From Ditylenchus dipsaci (taxonomy: Eukaryota > Nematoda > Chromadorea > Rhabditida > Anguinidae): a DNA stretch of 64,000 nucleotides. The stretch is from NCBI GenBank assembly GCA_004194705.1, contig SADC01001184.1:992001-1056000 (forward strand). Reading direction: 5' to 3'. Every line of letters begins with the position of its first letter. Positions within the stretch are counted from its first letter, which is position 1. Below the pieces are notes generated by a model. It made no database searches. It was not told the origin of the DNA and worked only from the letters and a program-made list of their open reading frames with translations. The translations under genes were made by a program, and so were the position numbers. This document shows positions 1 through 12,038 of this stretch, in pieces.

Positions 1-762
1 GCTGAAACTGTCAGCAATGGCAGTGACACAGAGGTGGAGGGATTAGACACACCAAGTTGCCTTCCATCGCCTATTTCACCGGACATAACCTCTTTTTTAA
101 CTTGCCATCGGAACTGGGTGAGCGCTAAAATTTCATATCTAACTCTAATTTTTTTCTGATTTCAGTTGGTTTTGGCTAAGTCTTTTGGTAAGTCGAGTCT
201 TAGCACAAACAATTTAGAACAACTTACGAAGAGGGTTTTTATTTCAGTTAGAGAAGCACCTTGCTTTCAAAAAAAAATTATATTTTATAAGTCTATATTT
301 ATTTTCACTTATTTTTGCTTGAATCATTCTGCAAAAATTTTCATCTTAGAAATAGGAAAAAGGCGAAGCTCTAGTGTTATGTACTCTAAATTTAAATTTT
401 CGGTTCTTTTGGGTTATCGGAGCCCCACCCATTTTTGTTGTTTTTAGAATTTTCAGAACTAAATTTCAACAAATGCTGTAATGTTAGTCAGCGGAAAATT
501 TCCAATGAAAGAGATGCTGCAACACTGGATGAAGTCGTTAGAAGGTTTATTCACCTAGAATGGTATTCATCCACAATGGGTGCGGACCTGATAAACTATA
601 AAAACCAACTTTTTGATATAAAAAAAAATCCTAAGAAATGGTTAGTTAGCTTACTAAATCCATAAGTCCGACTGAAGGTGTGAACAAGAGCATTCGCTAA
701 CAAAAGTAATAATTATAGCGTTTATCCTTCACATTTTCAGCCATCTTGACAGACAGAACTAA
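1..762 (+). CDS. 3' part of an unrecognised gene, four exons visible
   Basis: The gene enters from the left edge already open. Exons 1-117, 166-187, 457-640 and 741-762 join in phase with GT-AG introns (donors GTGAGC, GTAAGT and GTTAGT; acceptors TTTCAG or TTTTCAG) and end at TAA 760-762. The visible 110 or so residues begin with a Ser/Thr/Pro-rich stretch (residues 1-30 of the visible part). They continue into a more ordered part with DEVVRRFIHLEWYSS and end in a basic tail, KKNPKK. I recognise no domain. The 269-base intron 188-456 is long for this window. The phase agreement across three introns makes the exon chain convincing. The product is unknown and the N-terminus lies outside the window. 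Confidence 0.6.
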
Positions 763-1583
763 ATAAAATGATAGCAAAAGCATGCCCTCCAATCACAGAC
801 TACCACCCAACAATACTGAATTAGGCTTAGGTGCAACTGTGTAATTAAAAAATAAGTAGACTTCCTCCAAATTATTGCTTGAGGCAAAGCACCGGCTACT
901 CCCCCTATCTCTTCTTCTGGCCAAGTTGACCAGTAGTAGCAATAGTAACTATAGTTACGACGACAAAGCGCCTTAAAGCAGTGCTTCCTCCCCTTGTCAA
1001 GCCATTCTTCTACACAATAAATAAATATAGTAATTTGTTTTATTGGAGGCTGGCTTCAAAAAGAGTGGTTGGTCAGCTCTGGGGATAGGCCTTATCTGTG
1101 AAGATCTTTCAAGTACATGCTCTTTTATTGGCACTTTCGTGGTTACACAAAGGTTAGTTGGTTTTAAGAAAGCCAAATAACAGTAGCTTTAACATTTGTC
1201 AAGGTTTCTTTTGGCATGTGATTGCAGTATAAATGATCAACATAAACACAGCCTTTTGTTTTTTTTATTGTTTTCCTTAATCTGTCGAATATAGATAGCA
1301 AATTATTTTTAGAGGGCCGACTTTTCTTAAAATAATATATTATTTATGGGTTGGTAAATCAAGGCTGCATATAAAATAATAACAGAGATGAAAACAGGAT
1401 CTCTGATCTATGTTGACTTACTGTTAGTTTATAACGCAATTTTGCACTCTGAACAGAATTTTGCTTTTAAGTCTGAAACTTTTTAAAAATTTCTATATTT
1501 GGATGACAAGTAGCATATAACTACCAAATTTGCGGGTATGGTATTTCCTCTAATAACTCACCCTGCTCTATTTACTCACATCT
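763..1583. other. intergenic, no gene seen
   Basis: AT-rich sequence after the stop at 762. An AATAAA-like signal (aaataaaatg) follows the stop at once. The right end (about 1548-1570) carries AATAACTCACCC words that reappear at 2264-2330 on the other side of the Merlin-like insertion. Confidence 0.5.
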
Positions 1584-2139
1584 GGTACTCCTTCGGAATG
1601 GTCATCCCCTACTTTTTTCGATTTTTTTTTTGTAAAATTACCCGCAAATCCATGTCCTTAAGATGGCAATAGAAATTTTTTGTTTTTTGTCTCTTTATGA
1701 TCTAGCTTAGCATTTTCAAAGATGGTTCCATGGAAGAAACCGATTTGACGCTTGCACTTCTTAACACCACATTGAAAGATTTGCTTGCCGTTGGATCGCT
1801 TGCAGAACTTCATTTCCTTGCCACAGACGCACAGAGGATTCAGATGCAGAACACCGATCATCTGAAAATTGCTGGAATTGCTCATCGGATCTCTCACTCA
1901 CAAGCGGCATCAGTTGAAAGAGATTAAGCCCGCGCAAAGTTTCCGTTTGAAATTCTGTGTAAGCCTAAGACAAGAATTAGAAGGGGAAAAAGTGTTGATG
2001 TACAATAGACCCAAAATAATAATTTCAAAATTTTCTATTGCCATCCCAAGGTCATGGATTTGCGGGTAATTTTACAAAAAAAATCGAAAAAAAAAAAAAA
2101 TTCGAAAAAAGTAGGGGATGACCATTCCGAAGGAGTACC
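1584..2139 (-). mobile_element. Merlin (IS1016-like) transposon fragment
   Basis: Terminal inverted repeats start GGTACTCCTTCGG and run for about 75 bases, including a conserved part with ATTTGCGGGTAATTTTAC. Inside, on the minus strand around 1695-1893, is a short reading frame with a zinc-ribbon pattern (PLCVCGKEM, then CGVKKCKRQ) followed by GTIFENAKL. This matches the N-terminal zinc-binding region of Merlin/ISXO2-like transposases, which read C..C ... C..C ... GTFFE.SKL. The DDE catalytic domain is absent, so this is a short derivative. Merlin elements normally make 8-9 bp target duplications; I could not find one here. Confidence 0.6.
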
Positions 2140-2263
2140 TAGCCTTGATGCGCATAACCCGGTATGCGCATTGTATGTGATTGTTAAAAAAAAAACTTTG
2201 CTGAAACTGCTTCTGTTGTGTTGAAATTTTTTTCGGCACCTTCGGCGCCTGTTGTTCGAAAAA

Positions 2264-2335
2264 ATAACTCACCCTGCTCTAATAACTCACCCCTTTGGTG
2301 GACATTCAAAAAATAACTCAGATGGGTGATTTATT
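2264..2335. repeat. AATAACTCACCC word cluster
   Basis: Three to four degenerate copies of AATAACTCACCC lie here. Matching copies stand left of the Merlin fragment at about 1548-1570. The Merlin fragment therefore probably sits inside an older repeat-ended element, whose outer ends I cannot place. Confidence 0.4.
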
Positions 2336-2529
2336 ATAAGAATATGATAAATTTTTCAAATAAAAGCTAAATTAAAAAAAAACAGGTTAAAATAAATACT
2401 GTTCAAAATACTAGTCTTTTTAAAACTGAAGAAAAGTTTCAAATTTTTTTTGTAAAATAACATTAAATAGAAAAGTTTCAGATAGGAATCAAACTAGCAA
2501 TCAATTAATAAATAAAAAATGTCGCTCAC

Positions 2530-2789
2530 CTTAACCGTATTGAAGACTTTCAGTTTTCCATCACTACCCACAAAAACTACTATTCGCGGCTTGTTGCAGT
2601 GCTTCTTGCCCCAAGAATATCAACTCTTTGGAGGGCAGAGCTGAGGTAGAAGACTAAAGCGACAGATAAGAGCAGTGCTAGATCCCACTGATATAGCAAT
2701 TGATAATTGGAGGCAAGACCAGAAGATAGCCACACAAATGCCTCATTGAAGACTCCAGCCGGAGTCTCAAACAACCAATCTTCTCGCAT
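2530..2789 (-). CDS. possible exon(s) of an unrecognised gene
   Basis: On the minus strand an ATG-started frame (MREDWLFETPAGVF...) runs from 2789. After a frame change, possibly through a short intron or an indel near a GGGG run, it is followed by a frame reading PRIVVFVGSDGKLKVFNTVK. That frame ends at a good donor (GTGAGC, about 2529). The second piece looks like beta-propeller or WD-type sequence, but too little is visible to name it. No partner exon was found at lower coordinates. Confidence 0.25.
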
Positions 2790-4379
2790 GTTTACAAAAG
2801 TCCATTTGGCTCATCCTTAGCTCACTTCTAATACCTACTTATTTAACTAAATTATTTGTTTAGATAAATAAAAAGTTGGGGTGTTACTACAGCATGTTTT
2901 GTTAGGGGCTAAAGAAGAAGACATTTCTGCGAGGATTAAAGTTGAAAGGTGGATTATTAAACAAACACACAAGAAAATTGAGAAAAGAGTGCTATGGTGG
3001 TGGTAGTAGCAGTGTTTGAGGCAAGAAGCAATTTTGCATGTGAGGGCGATCGATATTTTGCAGGGAGGAGGGGGAAGAGCAGTCTCAGTCAGTCTCTTCC
3101 CTCGCACCCCCGAATATAATATATCCCTCTATTTGGGAGCAACAATAAACAGAGATATTAAAAAAAAACACAGCAGCCAGATGGCTACCTCAATTTTCGA
3201 TGCGAAAAAGCTGTTATTAGCTTCGTTTTTGGTGGTGGAGATGAAAAATGGCTCAAAGAACAAACAAAAATATTTGTTTACGTTAAATTTTTCTTTTTTT
3301 TGCTGCTGGGTTGCCGACCAATTCCTTTTCGGTGTCAATTTATAGCTGCGGTTCTTATTTTATATTTTCTGTTTAACAGCGAATTTAGAACTACGAATAG
3401 AAGAAAGTATATGCAAAAGAAAAAATGGATTGTTTTCAACCATTTGCACGGAAACTTTTCTCTTCTAGCAGCAATAAATAAATTAGTAGTTTACAAATTT
3501 ATAGTAGCAAAATTAGTTTATTATCAGGTTGTCGAGAAGCGTGAATTTTTTTTCAAAAACTTGGTCTTATGTTAACTGTACATATATTCGAAAGGATCAT
3601 ATTGAATTGTTGCCCCTAAAGTCTTAATTTTTAGCCTTTTTGTGTTTTCAGCAAGTAATTGCAGAAAAACCAAAAAGTGCGAAAATTCAGATTTCAAGGA
3701 CAGAAATTTAGTTACATTCTATTTGAAATTTATTTTCGCATTGTTCGAAAATCCTTATACTTCAGGAAATTTTAAAGCTAAACATACTCAAAGTCTGATT
3801 TTATTTTAAAACAAATAAAAAATAAACACAAATAAAAAGGTAGAATTTTTTAAAAAATGACAGTTGCAAAAAAGGATACAGTTAATTACACAGACTGGCC
3901 TTATAAAGCTTCTTATTATGGTTGCAGAGGCACACCGATTAATCTGTAATTGAAGGGTCTTCAATGCCAGGTGTTACTATGTTTCTTTCATTTTTACCAT
4001 TATTATTTGGCTTTGCTCTGACTAACAACTGTACTGGTTGTAAGTAGAAATCGGGTCAATAAAAAAAGCCAAAAAAAACTGGTAACAAGAGAGTAAAAGT
4101 AAAAAGCGGGTCAATGACAAAAGGGCCTTAAATGAATTATATTTTTTTACGAAAACCCAATTCTTTTTCTGAAATGGCAAACAAAACCATAGTTTGATAA
4201 AAGAAAGCCACAATTGCTGAATAGTTCACATAGTGAATACCGTAAAACCACTGCTTCTGCCAGTGGTTTTTTGAGTGAACTGAGTTGCTACTTTCTGGCT
4301 GGTTTATAAGATTTTCCGGCCAAACTAGAGCATGCCAGAACAGAATCAGGACACTTTCAAATGACGTGGGTGTCAACAC
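2790..4379. other. intergenic, no supported gene
   Basis: AT-rich sequence with short chance frames on both strands. It contains part of a MITE-like segment near 4240 (ataccgtaaaaccactg) related to the CCGTA-ended repeats elsewhere in the window. Nothing else was recognised. Confidence 0.4.
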
Positions 4380-4383
4380 TTAA

Positions 4384-4790
4384 AGCCTCGTGTCCAATGA
4401 CTGAGAGGAAATTCCATGTTTTTTAACGCGGGAAGGGCTGTAAACTTTATTTTGTTTATACAAATTTTTTTCTTTTGGTCACATTTTGTAGCTAAGATTC
4501 AGGGCTACCCAATAAGATTTTTTCCAGCCACAAATCTCTGAAAAACTCTGATAAAAATGCGTTTCCTCTCACTCTGCCTTTCAGTCATTAGAGTGAAAGG
4601 CAGAGTGAGAGGAAACGCATTTTCATCAGAGTTTTTTCAGAGATTTGTGGCTGGAAAAATTTTATTGGGTAGCCCTGAATCTTAGCTACAAAATGTGACC
4701 AAAAGAAAAAATTTGTATAAACAAAATAAAGTTTACAGCCCTTCCCGCGTTAAAAAACATGGAATTCCTCTCAGTCATTGGACACGAGGC
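4384..4790. mobile_element. near-perfect palindromic MITE flanked by TTAA
   Basis: A roughly 407-base palindrome centred near 4588. Its two halves are almost fully complementary, starting AGCCTCGTGTCC. TTAA lies at 4380-4383 and 4791-4794, as for TTAA-targeting (piggyBac-like) insertions. The right TTAA is also the left TTAA of the next foldback element. Confidence 0.75.
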
Positions 4791-4794
4791 TTAA

Positions 4795-6388
4795 GAGACA
4801 TAATCTGTAATTTTGAAGGTTTTTATATGGAATTTGGCACCGCGATTTTTTTCGATTTTTTGTACCATACATGTTATATACCAAAAGACCCCAAATTTAA
4901 TGCCGAGCAATATATTCTTAGATGCTAAGACCGATTTAATGCTGAAAATGTTGAGTTAAGGCCTTTTATAGTGGAGTTATTATTTCGGTCATTATTTACC
5001 ACCAAAATGACCTCTTTTCTTAAAATGAATAGGAGCGGTCTATTTTGTGTATGATCACATGCGTCTTTGGGCGCATTCTACTTGACTTGAGCAGCTCTAC
5101 AAGATGGCTGTGAAAATCGGCGATATATTTAGGAAATTTTGGACTTCAGGCCCGTTTGAACCACAAATTTCGATGTGCACTTTTTTAAATCAAAATATGC
5201 GATTTTACCAGTCACGCTACTGAGGCGCAAAAAAATAGATTGCATTTTTCGAGTCTAAACGAAAAACTGCACCTGATAGCATTAAACGGGTATGCAATAT
5301 CGAGCGCAGCTCGTCTGTCTGGACCTTTCAAGTTGGAAAGTCAGGCCAATTTGAATCAGAAAGCACAGGGGCGACCAAGGCAAATTTTTTTGAAAAGAAT
5401 TCACGACGACAAATTAAAACTCTGACAGCAGATTTGTGTTGAGCATGGTTAATTTGCATGTGAAACTGCTCTTAAAGGGCCATGTCCACCTGTTTTGAAC
5501 TGTCCCCGCCAATTCAATTTTTTCGCATAATAATTGAACTTGTGTACATATTTTTCAGCTTGGTTTCTAACATAGCAAGGCCTAAAATTTTATTTTTAGG
5601 TAAAGTTTTGTTAGAAACCATGTTGAAAAATCCGTACAGAAGTTCAATGATTCAGAAAAAAAATTGGATTGGCGGGCGACAACCGTTGTCGGAGACGGCA
5701 ATGGCCCTTTAAGAGAGAAGTTTTAAAGCGAAATTTTAAACTCGATATTTAAGATCAGTTTCACATGCAAATTGACCATACGACCACGAATCTGCTGCCT
5801 GAGTTTCAAATTGTGATCTTGAATTTTTTCCAAAAAGTTGGCCGTGGTCGCTCCTGTGCTTTCTGATTAAAATTAGCCTGACTTTCCAACGTCAGAATTC
5901 AAAACAGGTCGAGCTGCGCTCGATATTGCATACTCGTTTGATGCTATCAGGTGCAGCTTTTCGTGTAGATTTCGAAACTGCAATCTATTATTTCGCGCCT
6001 CGGTAGCTTCACGGGTAAAACCGCATATTTTGATAAAAAAAATGCACTCATCGAAATTCGTGATTTTGGTTTAAACTGATCTGAAGTCCAAAACTTTGCA
6101 AAATATGGTGAAATTTTACAGTCATGTTGTAGAGCTACTCAAGCCGTGTAGAATGCACACGCATATGAGCATATAAAAAACAGACAGCTCCAATACCTTT
6201 TAAGAAAGAAAATAAGCACCCACTATAAAAGGCCATAACTTAAAGTTTCCAGCCTAATCGGTGTTGACATCTGAGAACATATTGCTCGGGATTAAATTTG
6301 GAGTCGTTTGGTATATGACATGTACGGTAGAAAAAAGTCAAAAAAATCACGGCGCCACGAAAAACTTCAAAATTACAGATTATGTCTG
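4795..6388. mobile_element. long-armed foldback element flanked by TTAA
   Basis: Arms of roughly 680 bases (4795-5471 and 5713-6388) are inverted, diverged copies of each other. The ends read GAGACATAATCTG on the left and the complement of CAGACATAATCTG on the right. TTAA stands at 4791-4794 and 6389-6392. The centre is occupied by another TTAA-flanked MITE (5476-5708). No transposase frame was seen. Confidence 0.7.
5476..5708. mobile_element. TTAA-flanked MITE, AGGGCC-ended, at the centre of the foldback
   Basis: Inverted ends AGGGCCATG and CATGGCCCT-like lie between TTAA at 5472-5475 and 5709-5712. Copies of the same family occur at about 51264-51493 and 57033-57265 in the duplicated region, sharing the GGCGGG and GTTGTCGGAGACGG internal segments. 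Confidence 0.7.
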
Positions 6389-6392
6389 TTAA

Positions 6393-8870
6393 CCGTTTTC
6401 CCCAAATCAGAAACGCAATTTTATTAATTCTGAGCTCGTATTCGTGTTTTTCAGGGTCGATTTACTTTAGAAACTAGGTTAAAAAATTGGACAAAATAAA
6501 AAATTATTTGCATCGGTACTCCCTTATGTCGAAAATGGTCACACCCTATGTGAGTCTTGTACCTGAAATTTCTTCAAAAGGCAAACTTACTGTAGAATTG
6601 TGATCGGGAGCCACTTGACCCTAAATCGACGCAGTATTCTCTGACAGTTCGATTACTACCGAATCAGTTAGAGAGGAGAGACGTAAAAAAAAAGCTTTGG
6701 CCTGATTTGACTTAAAAGATAAATATTTTTTCGGTAAACTGTAAAAATTAAGTATTCTGGCAGATAATTTAGTGCTTCTTTATCTAGGGGGAGACCAAGA
6801 TGAAAATGAACCAAATTCGGCAATAAGACCAAAATCGAATTACGACGAAAAAAATAGCTACGTTAACTATGAATGCATCGATACTGATCTTTAAAAAGAG
6901 TTTTTGATTGTTCACCTTTTTAATTGTCGTTAAAATTTTTGAACATAAAATGTAGATTATTTAAATTTTACGTCGAAAAAATTTCGCGAAAAAGTCGCTC
7001 GATGGAGGGTTGAAAAATAAAGCCCCTCTCTAATAGAGCCTCTCTGGAGTTTGATTGAAAAATAAAGCCCCGGGGGGGGGGGGGCTCTATTAGAGGAAAT
7101 ACGGTAGCTATAGATCTCTTTTTTCAACGAGCTATCAACTGGCTTGTTGTAGTTGGCTAAAATTTAAAAAAACTGTTTGGTGATAGCTTGTTATTGGAAG
7201 AATATTTATAAATGTTTGGTAGTGTGTTTTGATTTTACTCATTTCCAAAATAAACTAAGTCGATCGCTTGCATGTGTTTTTAGGTTGGAAGGAACACCAC
7301 TTTAATGTTTTGCTTCCTCGCTCCAATTTAAACCAACATTTTATTGCACTTCGCGGAAATTCGGTGCAGACAACAACGAATAAACTTCTCACAACTGATT
7401 AGTAAATGACCACATATTTTGAGTTTCTATTGACTCCAAAACATATGTAGTTTTTGGCTGAATATGTGTGGGTGGATAAAGGTCAACAGAAAAGCTTTTT
7501 AATTAACTCCTTTAAAAGCATTTATGCGTAGAGCAAACTTTTCCATTTATTCACCAAATCCAACTGGTTTTTGTAGGAAGGAAGTAAAAAGTTGTCTGTT
7601 AGGTTTTCCTATTTTATCTCATTTTCAAAACTAAAGGTCAAGAATTTTCGACCACCTGACAATGGGATAGATATACGACCAAAACTTTAGCCTTATGTTT
7701 GGTGTTTAAGCAATTTAAGTAACTCATAAACTTGCTCAACTATCCATAAAGCCTTAATAAGAAAATTAGATTTTCTATCATATTTGACCAAAATAGTTGT
7801 ACATTATATTTGTAAAATAGCTGTCTGACAATAAACTTTGCAGAAACGGCAGTCTTTCGACATTGTTGTTGGACAACTTTTGTGAATTGCAATTGAAAAA
7901 GAGTATTGCGAAAAGTTCCTAGAATTTTATAAAAATTTAAGTTCTTGAAAATACATGAAAAGGGTTGCTGGCTGTGGTTGTCCAGATTTTATGGTTCACT
8001 TCTGGGGATATTACAACCTATTTACGTTTAAAATAATACAGAAGACGCTCCACTCAAAGTACACCCATCTTCAGAAGATCTCTGAGAGTTTAGAAAATAT
8101 CTCTAGCTAAAAAAAAATTCCGAAGGTATTCCAATTCTAGTGCGGACACAAAATTTCTTGTTCTCGACTCTTTCCGAGTTTGGGCACTGCCCACTCCTTT
8201 CCTGTATTACAAACTCCTATCCAAACAAGTCTGTTTGGATCAAGCTGAAATACATAAGCAAGAATTGTGGGCGACGGAAAGATGAGTTGGTTGAAGAGCC
8301 TGCTCAAGGTATCTGAGTGCTTAGGTAGGGAAGAAGATGCTAATTCGATCACAGACACTTTTTTGTGCTGCTTGAGCTGACCTTGTTGTTCCTCCCATTC
8401 CTCCGGCTAATCCCTTTTAACGCATAATTATTGAGGAAACAGGAAAGAGAAAGTATTGGATTGGAGTTTGGGTTGGAGAGGAAGATGTTCCATTGTTGTA
8501 AGTAGTAGTAGCCTCTCCGCTCACCATCTTTTCAGCTTTTTACATAATTTCATTGTTTACAAATCTGCGTGGGCAGTTTCTTCAAGGTTTTAAGCGAAAT
8601 ATTTCAGTGTAAACTTATTTGCTTGCGTTCATTTCCCAAATTTATGTTAAACCGAGCCATGATCTCCAAATTTTCTTCTGGCTCTTGGTTGGAAAAGTTA
8701 AAATCACTCTTTCAGCTGATTATTTCTGATAATTACTAGAAATTATTAGTGTTTTCGAAAAAAAGAACACAATCTTTTAAAATATAATTTCAGAGTGAAT
8801 ATGATAATGTAAAATTATAATAGTCAGATAAAAAATCATAGTTTGATCGCCTATTCGGAAATTTGTACCA
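6393..8870. other. intergenic, mostly unannotatable
   Basis: AT-rich. Around 7010-7110 lies a CTCTAATAGAG / CTCTATTAGAGGAAATACGGTA segment with a G homopolymer, belonging to the CCGTATT-ended MITE family. The only gene-like segment is the weak minus-strand candidate at 8137-8390. Confidence 0.4.
8137..8390 (-). CDS. possible 3' exon, unrecognised
   Basis: A minus-strand frame of about 80 codons has a gene-like composition (for example SSSLPKHSDTLSRLF and NRLVWIGVCNTGKEW) and ends at TAG near 8137. A TATTTCAG acceptor-like site lies in its middle, so it may be two exons. No family was recognised and no upstream exon could be joined in phase. Confidence 0.25.
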
Positions 8871-8871
8871 T

Positions 8872-9317
8872 ATTTACTCTAATAGAGCCGGGGACTCCCC
8901 TACGACTTTGAAGTCTGTAACTCGAGCAGAGTCAATATTTTGCAAAGCTATTCACTGAATTTTCTTCTTAGCTTAAAGGGGCATGATCGTGCCCGATGGG
9001 GAGAAAAGGCGCGAACCAGCAGTCCTTTTCTTTCTCGATAAATTTTCGCATTCGTTCTCGTCTAGATTTTTTAAGTTTTCTGTCTAGTTTTTAAAAGCAG
9101 CATAAGGTCATCTATATCAGATTTGACGCAGAACGAGGGAAAAATGAGACGATTCGAAAAAAATTCGAAAAAACTGCTGGTTCGCGCCTTAACGCACGGG
9201 CATGCCCCTTTAAGCAAGCATGATTTTGCACCCGGAATTTAGAGATCAAGCGAAACTTTTTAAATTTTTTTTAAATTTTTATAAAGCGCCGAGGAGTCTC
9301 TATCAGAGAAATACGGC
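8872..9317. mobile_element. CCGTA-ended MITE interrupted by a TTAA MITE
   Basis: The left end ACCATATTTACTCTAATAGA and the right end TCTCTATCAGAGAAATACGG are inverted. They match other copies at 39551-39733 and 47932-48193. The interior is split by the 8977-9209 element. Confidence 0.55.
8977..9209. mobile_element. TTAA-flanked MITE, AGGGGCAT-ended
   Basis: Inverted ends AGGGGCATGATCGTGC and GCACGGGCATGCCCCT lie between TTAA at 8973-8976 and 9210-9213, with a further inverted pair around GGCGCGAACCAGCAG. The same family occurs at 18543-18773 and 62413-62645. Confidence 0.7.
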
Positions 9318-9940
9318 GATTCAGAATTTAAATTTAAATTTCAAGATGTGTATCGTAGGACTTATTCTGCCCTTGAGACCGGACCCAGGTGTAGCTTATA
9401 CAGAGGTGTAGCTTATGGACAGTGTAGCTTATAGAGAAGTTTGACTGCAATCGAAATGCCCTGGTATAATTATCCAATGTGGCCCTAGTTTTGTGAATTA
9501 AAGTATATATAGCAAATCAAGTCACGATAAAGTATTTCCCTCACTAATTTAGGAAATGTGTTTTAAATTGCTGCACAGACTGCTATTTTTTATGCCACTT
9601 GTTACTTCTGGCGGTCAAAAAATAGATACTCAACAGGTCAATTGCAGCAGTATTAATAATGCTAATCTATTAAATGGAAATCTGACGGTAATTTTTTTAA
9701 ATATTTCACAGCTATAACAGTCTACCTGTTGTAGAGTTCAGCCCTCCAGAGGGATGTAAATGATGCTTTCAGTCAATGCCCACTGATTTGCCTGTTCGTA
9801 GAATATATGTGCATGGCAGGCCAGTGTATGTGCGCCAAATGATTGTTGAGCGCAAGACCTGACCAGAGACACAAGAGAACAAGTGAGCGATACGATCCTA
9901 ACCAAACTTTGGTTTACTCAATTTATTATTTACCGTTAAA

Positions 9941-10410
9941 CCTCTTATAATCGGATATTGGATTTTTCGGTGCAAAAAGAATCTTTTTTGGTGTAAATTT
10001 ACATTTTTTCGGCCCAAATTTTGGTTTCTATTAATTTTTCAACTTTTTTTAAATTGATAACACACACCATAAAGTAGCCCTGCAATTCTAGTTTCCAACG
10101 AGATTCATTTACTGCAACATTTTCGTAAATTTACACAAACAAGTAGAACTATGAAGCAAGTAAAAAAAATAATTTGGTTCATACTTTTACCTTTTTGTAA
10201 TACTTTTCAAGTGATGTTGCAATAGATAATACTTCATCATAAACTAGAATTGCAGGGCTACCAGATGGTGTTTTCACTTTTAGAAAAAGGTAGAAAAATT
10301 AAACATAAAGAGTAAAATAAAAAATCATAAAAATTTGCGCAAAGAAGTAAATTGGCACCAAAAAAGATCCTTTTTGCACCAAAAAATTGTTGTACCCTCT
10401 AATAATCCCC
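9941..10410. mobile_element. MITE with GTAGCCCTGCAATTCTAG inner arms
   Basis: Outer inverted ends carry CCTCTTATAATC / GATTATTAGAGG and the motif TTTTTGGTGCAAAAAG. Inner arms carry GTAGCCCTGCAATTCTAG (10073) and its complement (about 10240-10260). Relatives lie near 36050-36700 and 43680-44725. Confidence 0.55.
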
Positions 10411-11172
10411 ATAGACAATTTTTTTGAACCCAATACAAGATTTAAAAAGTTAATGTTTTTTTGAGATTGTCGGGTGTAAACCCAAAATTGAAAAGAAGGA
10501 GTCAGTAGAGCTCTGGTTAGTTTGAAAAATACAATAAGGGATGTGAAAAGGGATGTGAAATATTCGCTCTGAGCTGAAGTGTAGGGTTAAAAGTGATTAT
10601 TAGACGTGGATGATTATTACAAGTTTTACGGTGAATGGCCATCCCTAAAATCACTCTTGCTATAACTTTCCGCTATTTCGGGGGGTTAACACTTGGGGTT
10701 AACATGTTAACACTTTTTAAATAGCAAAATGTAATTATATAAAATTTATTTGTGATTATTGATCTTTTGCTTTTCGCCTGCAGTGCAATTAAAATGCTAG
10801 CTGTAAAAGTGATAACTATCTAGTAATTACATTTATTAGTCTTGACTGCGTTTAATACTTCTCAATGCGTCCTTTAACAAATTATTCATTTATTATTATA
10901 CTTTTAAAGTAACACAAAATAACATACTAAAATTTAATACATAAATCAAGCAAGCGCAACAAAGATTCACTTTGTTTGCGATTTTTTCTGTTTGCGATTT
11001 TTCCACAAAACTTTTTACTTACTTTTTTCACTTTTTTACAAGAACATACAGCAATAACACTACTATCGCTGCCGATATTGTGAAAAGGGTTTTTATCGTT
11101 TTGGCTAACCAATTCTGTAACAGATTCAAAATAAGCTTTTTGAATAGTTTAGATGGAGAAATGTTAAACTAG
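10411..11172. other. intergenic or intronic, no exon recognised
   Basis: AT-rich, with no convincing exon on either strand. It lies just upstream of the first visible exon of the Pro/Gln-rich gene, so part may be intron. Confidence 0.35.
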
Positions 11173-12038
11173 ATTTGGAGGGTATCGAATCACGTGCAAA
11201 GTCTTTGAATGCCACTTTAAATCGACAAAGACGATTTGGATTCGCGCCAATGATTCCAGGTTTACTATCATTTGCTTACCATCGGCGAGTGAATTTTTAA
11301 AACTGCACATTGTTTAGATTTAAAACTATGTGATATTAGTAGTTGTAAAATATCTCGAAGATTTGTAGCAAAAATCGGGTTTCCGTGAATAGAAAAAGTT
11401 CGAAAAATTGCAACCTTTGTCAAGTGTCTGTCTTTAGTTTTGCTGCAGTTTAATTTTAAGCTTTGCATGAGCAGGAGCCAAACCCCGCAAATCTCGTTTT
11501 CAAAAAAATAGTTGCAGAAAATGGTGGTTTAAATAGGGATGTATTCTCGAAACACCATGCAGTATAAAATTTAAACACAAAAATATTTTAGTTGGATCCT
11601 TCGCATCCCAAGTGGTTCAGGTGCATCCAGCTACGCCGCGCCTAACTATCCCTCTTACAGCCAGTATTCACCAGCTCCAGCGGCTCAATATCAACGGCCG
11701 CCTGAACCTTATTATTACCCGTCTTCTCAGCCTTCAGCTGCCCAACCACAGCAGAACTACTACCCCACAGCACCACAACAGCAGCAACAGCCACAAACTT
11801 TTTATGTTCCAGCAGTTCAACAACAACAGCAGACTGCTCTGCCCTATCAAGCACCTCAAACTCCTGCACCTCAACCTCTGTCATACCCAATTTCCGCACC
11901 TCAAGCATTACCTGCTTTACCTCCAGCCCTGCACAAGCGCCTCAACAACTTGTGCCTCCTGAACCACTACCTCCATTAGAACCTCAACTCAATACCCTCT
12001 TCCAGAATGCTACACGGACGATAGCAGTATGGCCATAG
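11173..12038 (+). CDS. Pro/Gln/Tyr-rich C-terminus of an unrecognised protein
   Basis: Exon 11173-11259 encodes a basic helix-like stretch (ESRAKSLNATLNRQRRFGF). It joins in phase to exon 11621-12038, which uses the acceptor GGTTCAG. The second exon is strongly biased to Pro, Gln, Ala, Ser and Tyr, with runs of Q and repeated APQ and PYYYP motifs, and ends ...TIAVWP-stop. Such tails are low-complexity and typical of endosomal adaptor or RNA-binding proteins; I cannot choose between them. The frame breaks near 11928: one missing base in a C run would continue the same Pro-rich composition to the TAG at 12036. A second acceptor (TATTTTAG, 11591) is possible but gives an unlikely frame. Confidence 0.55.
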
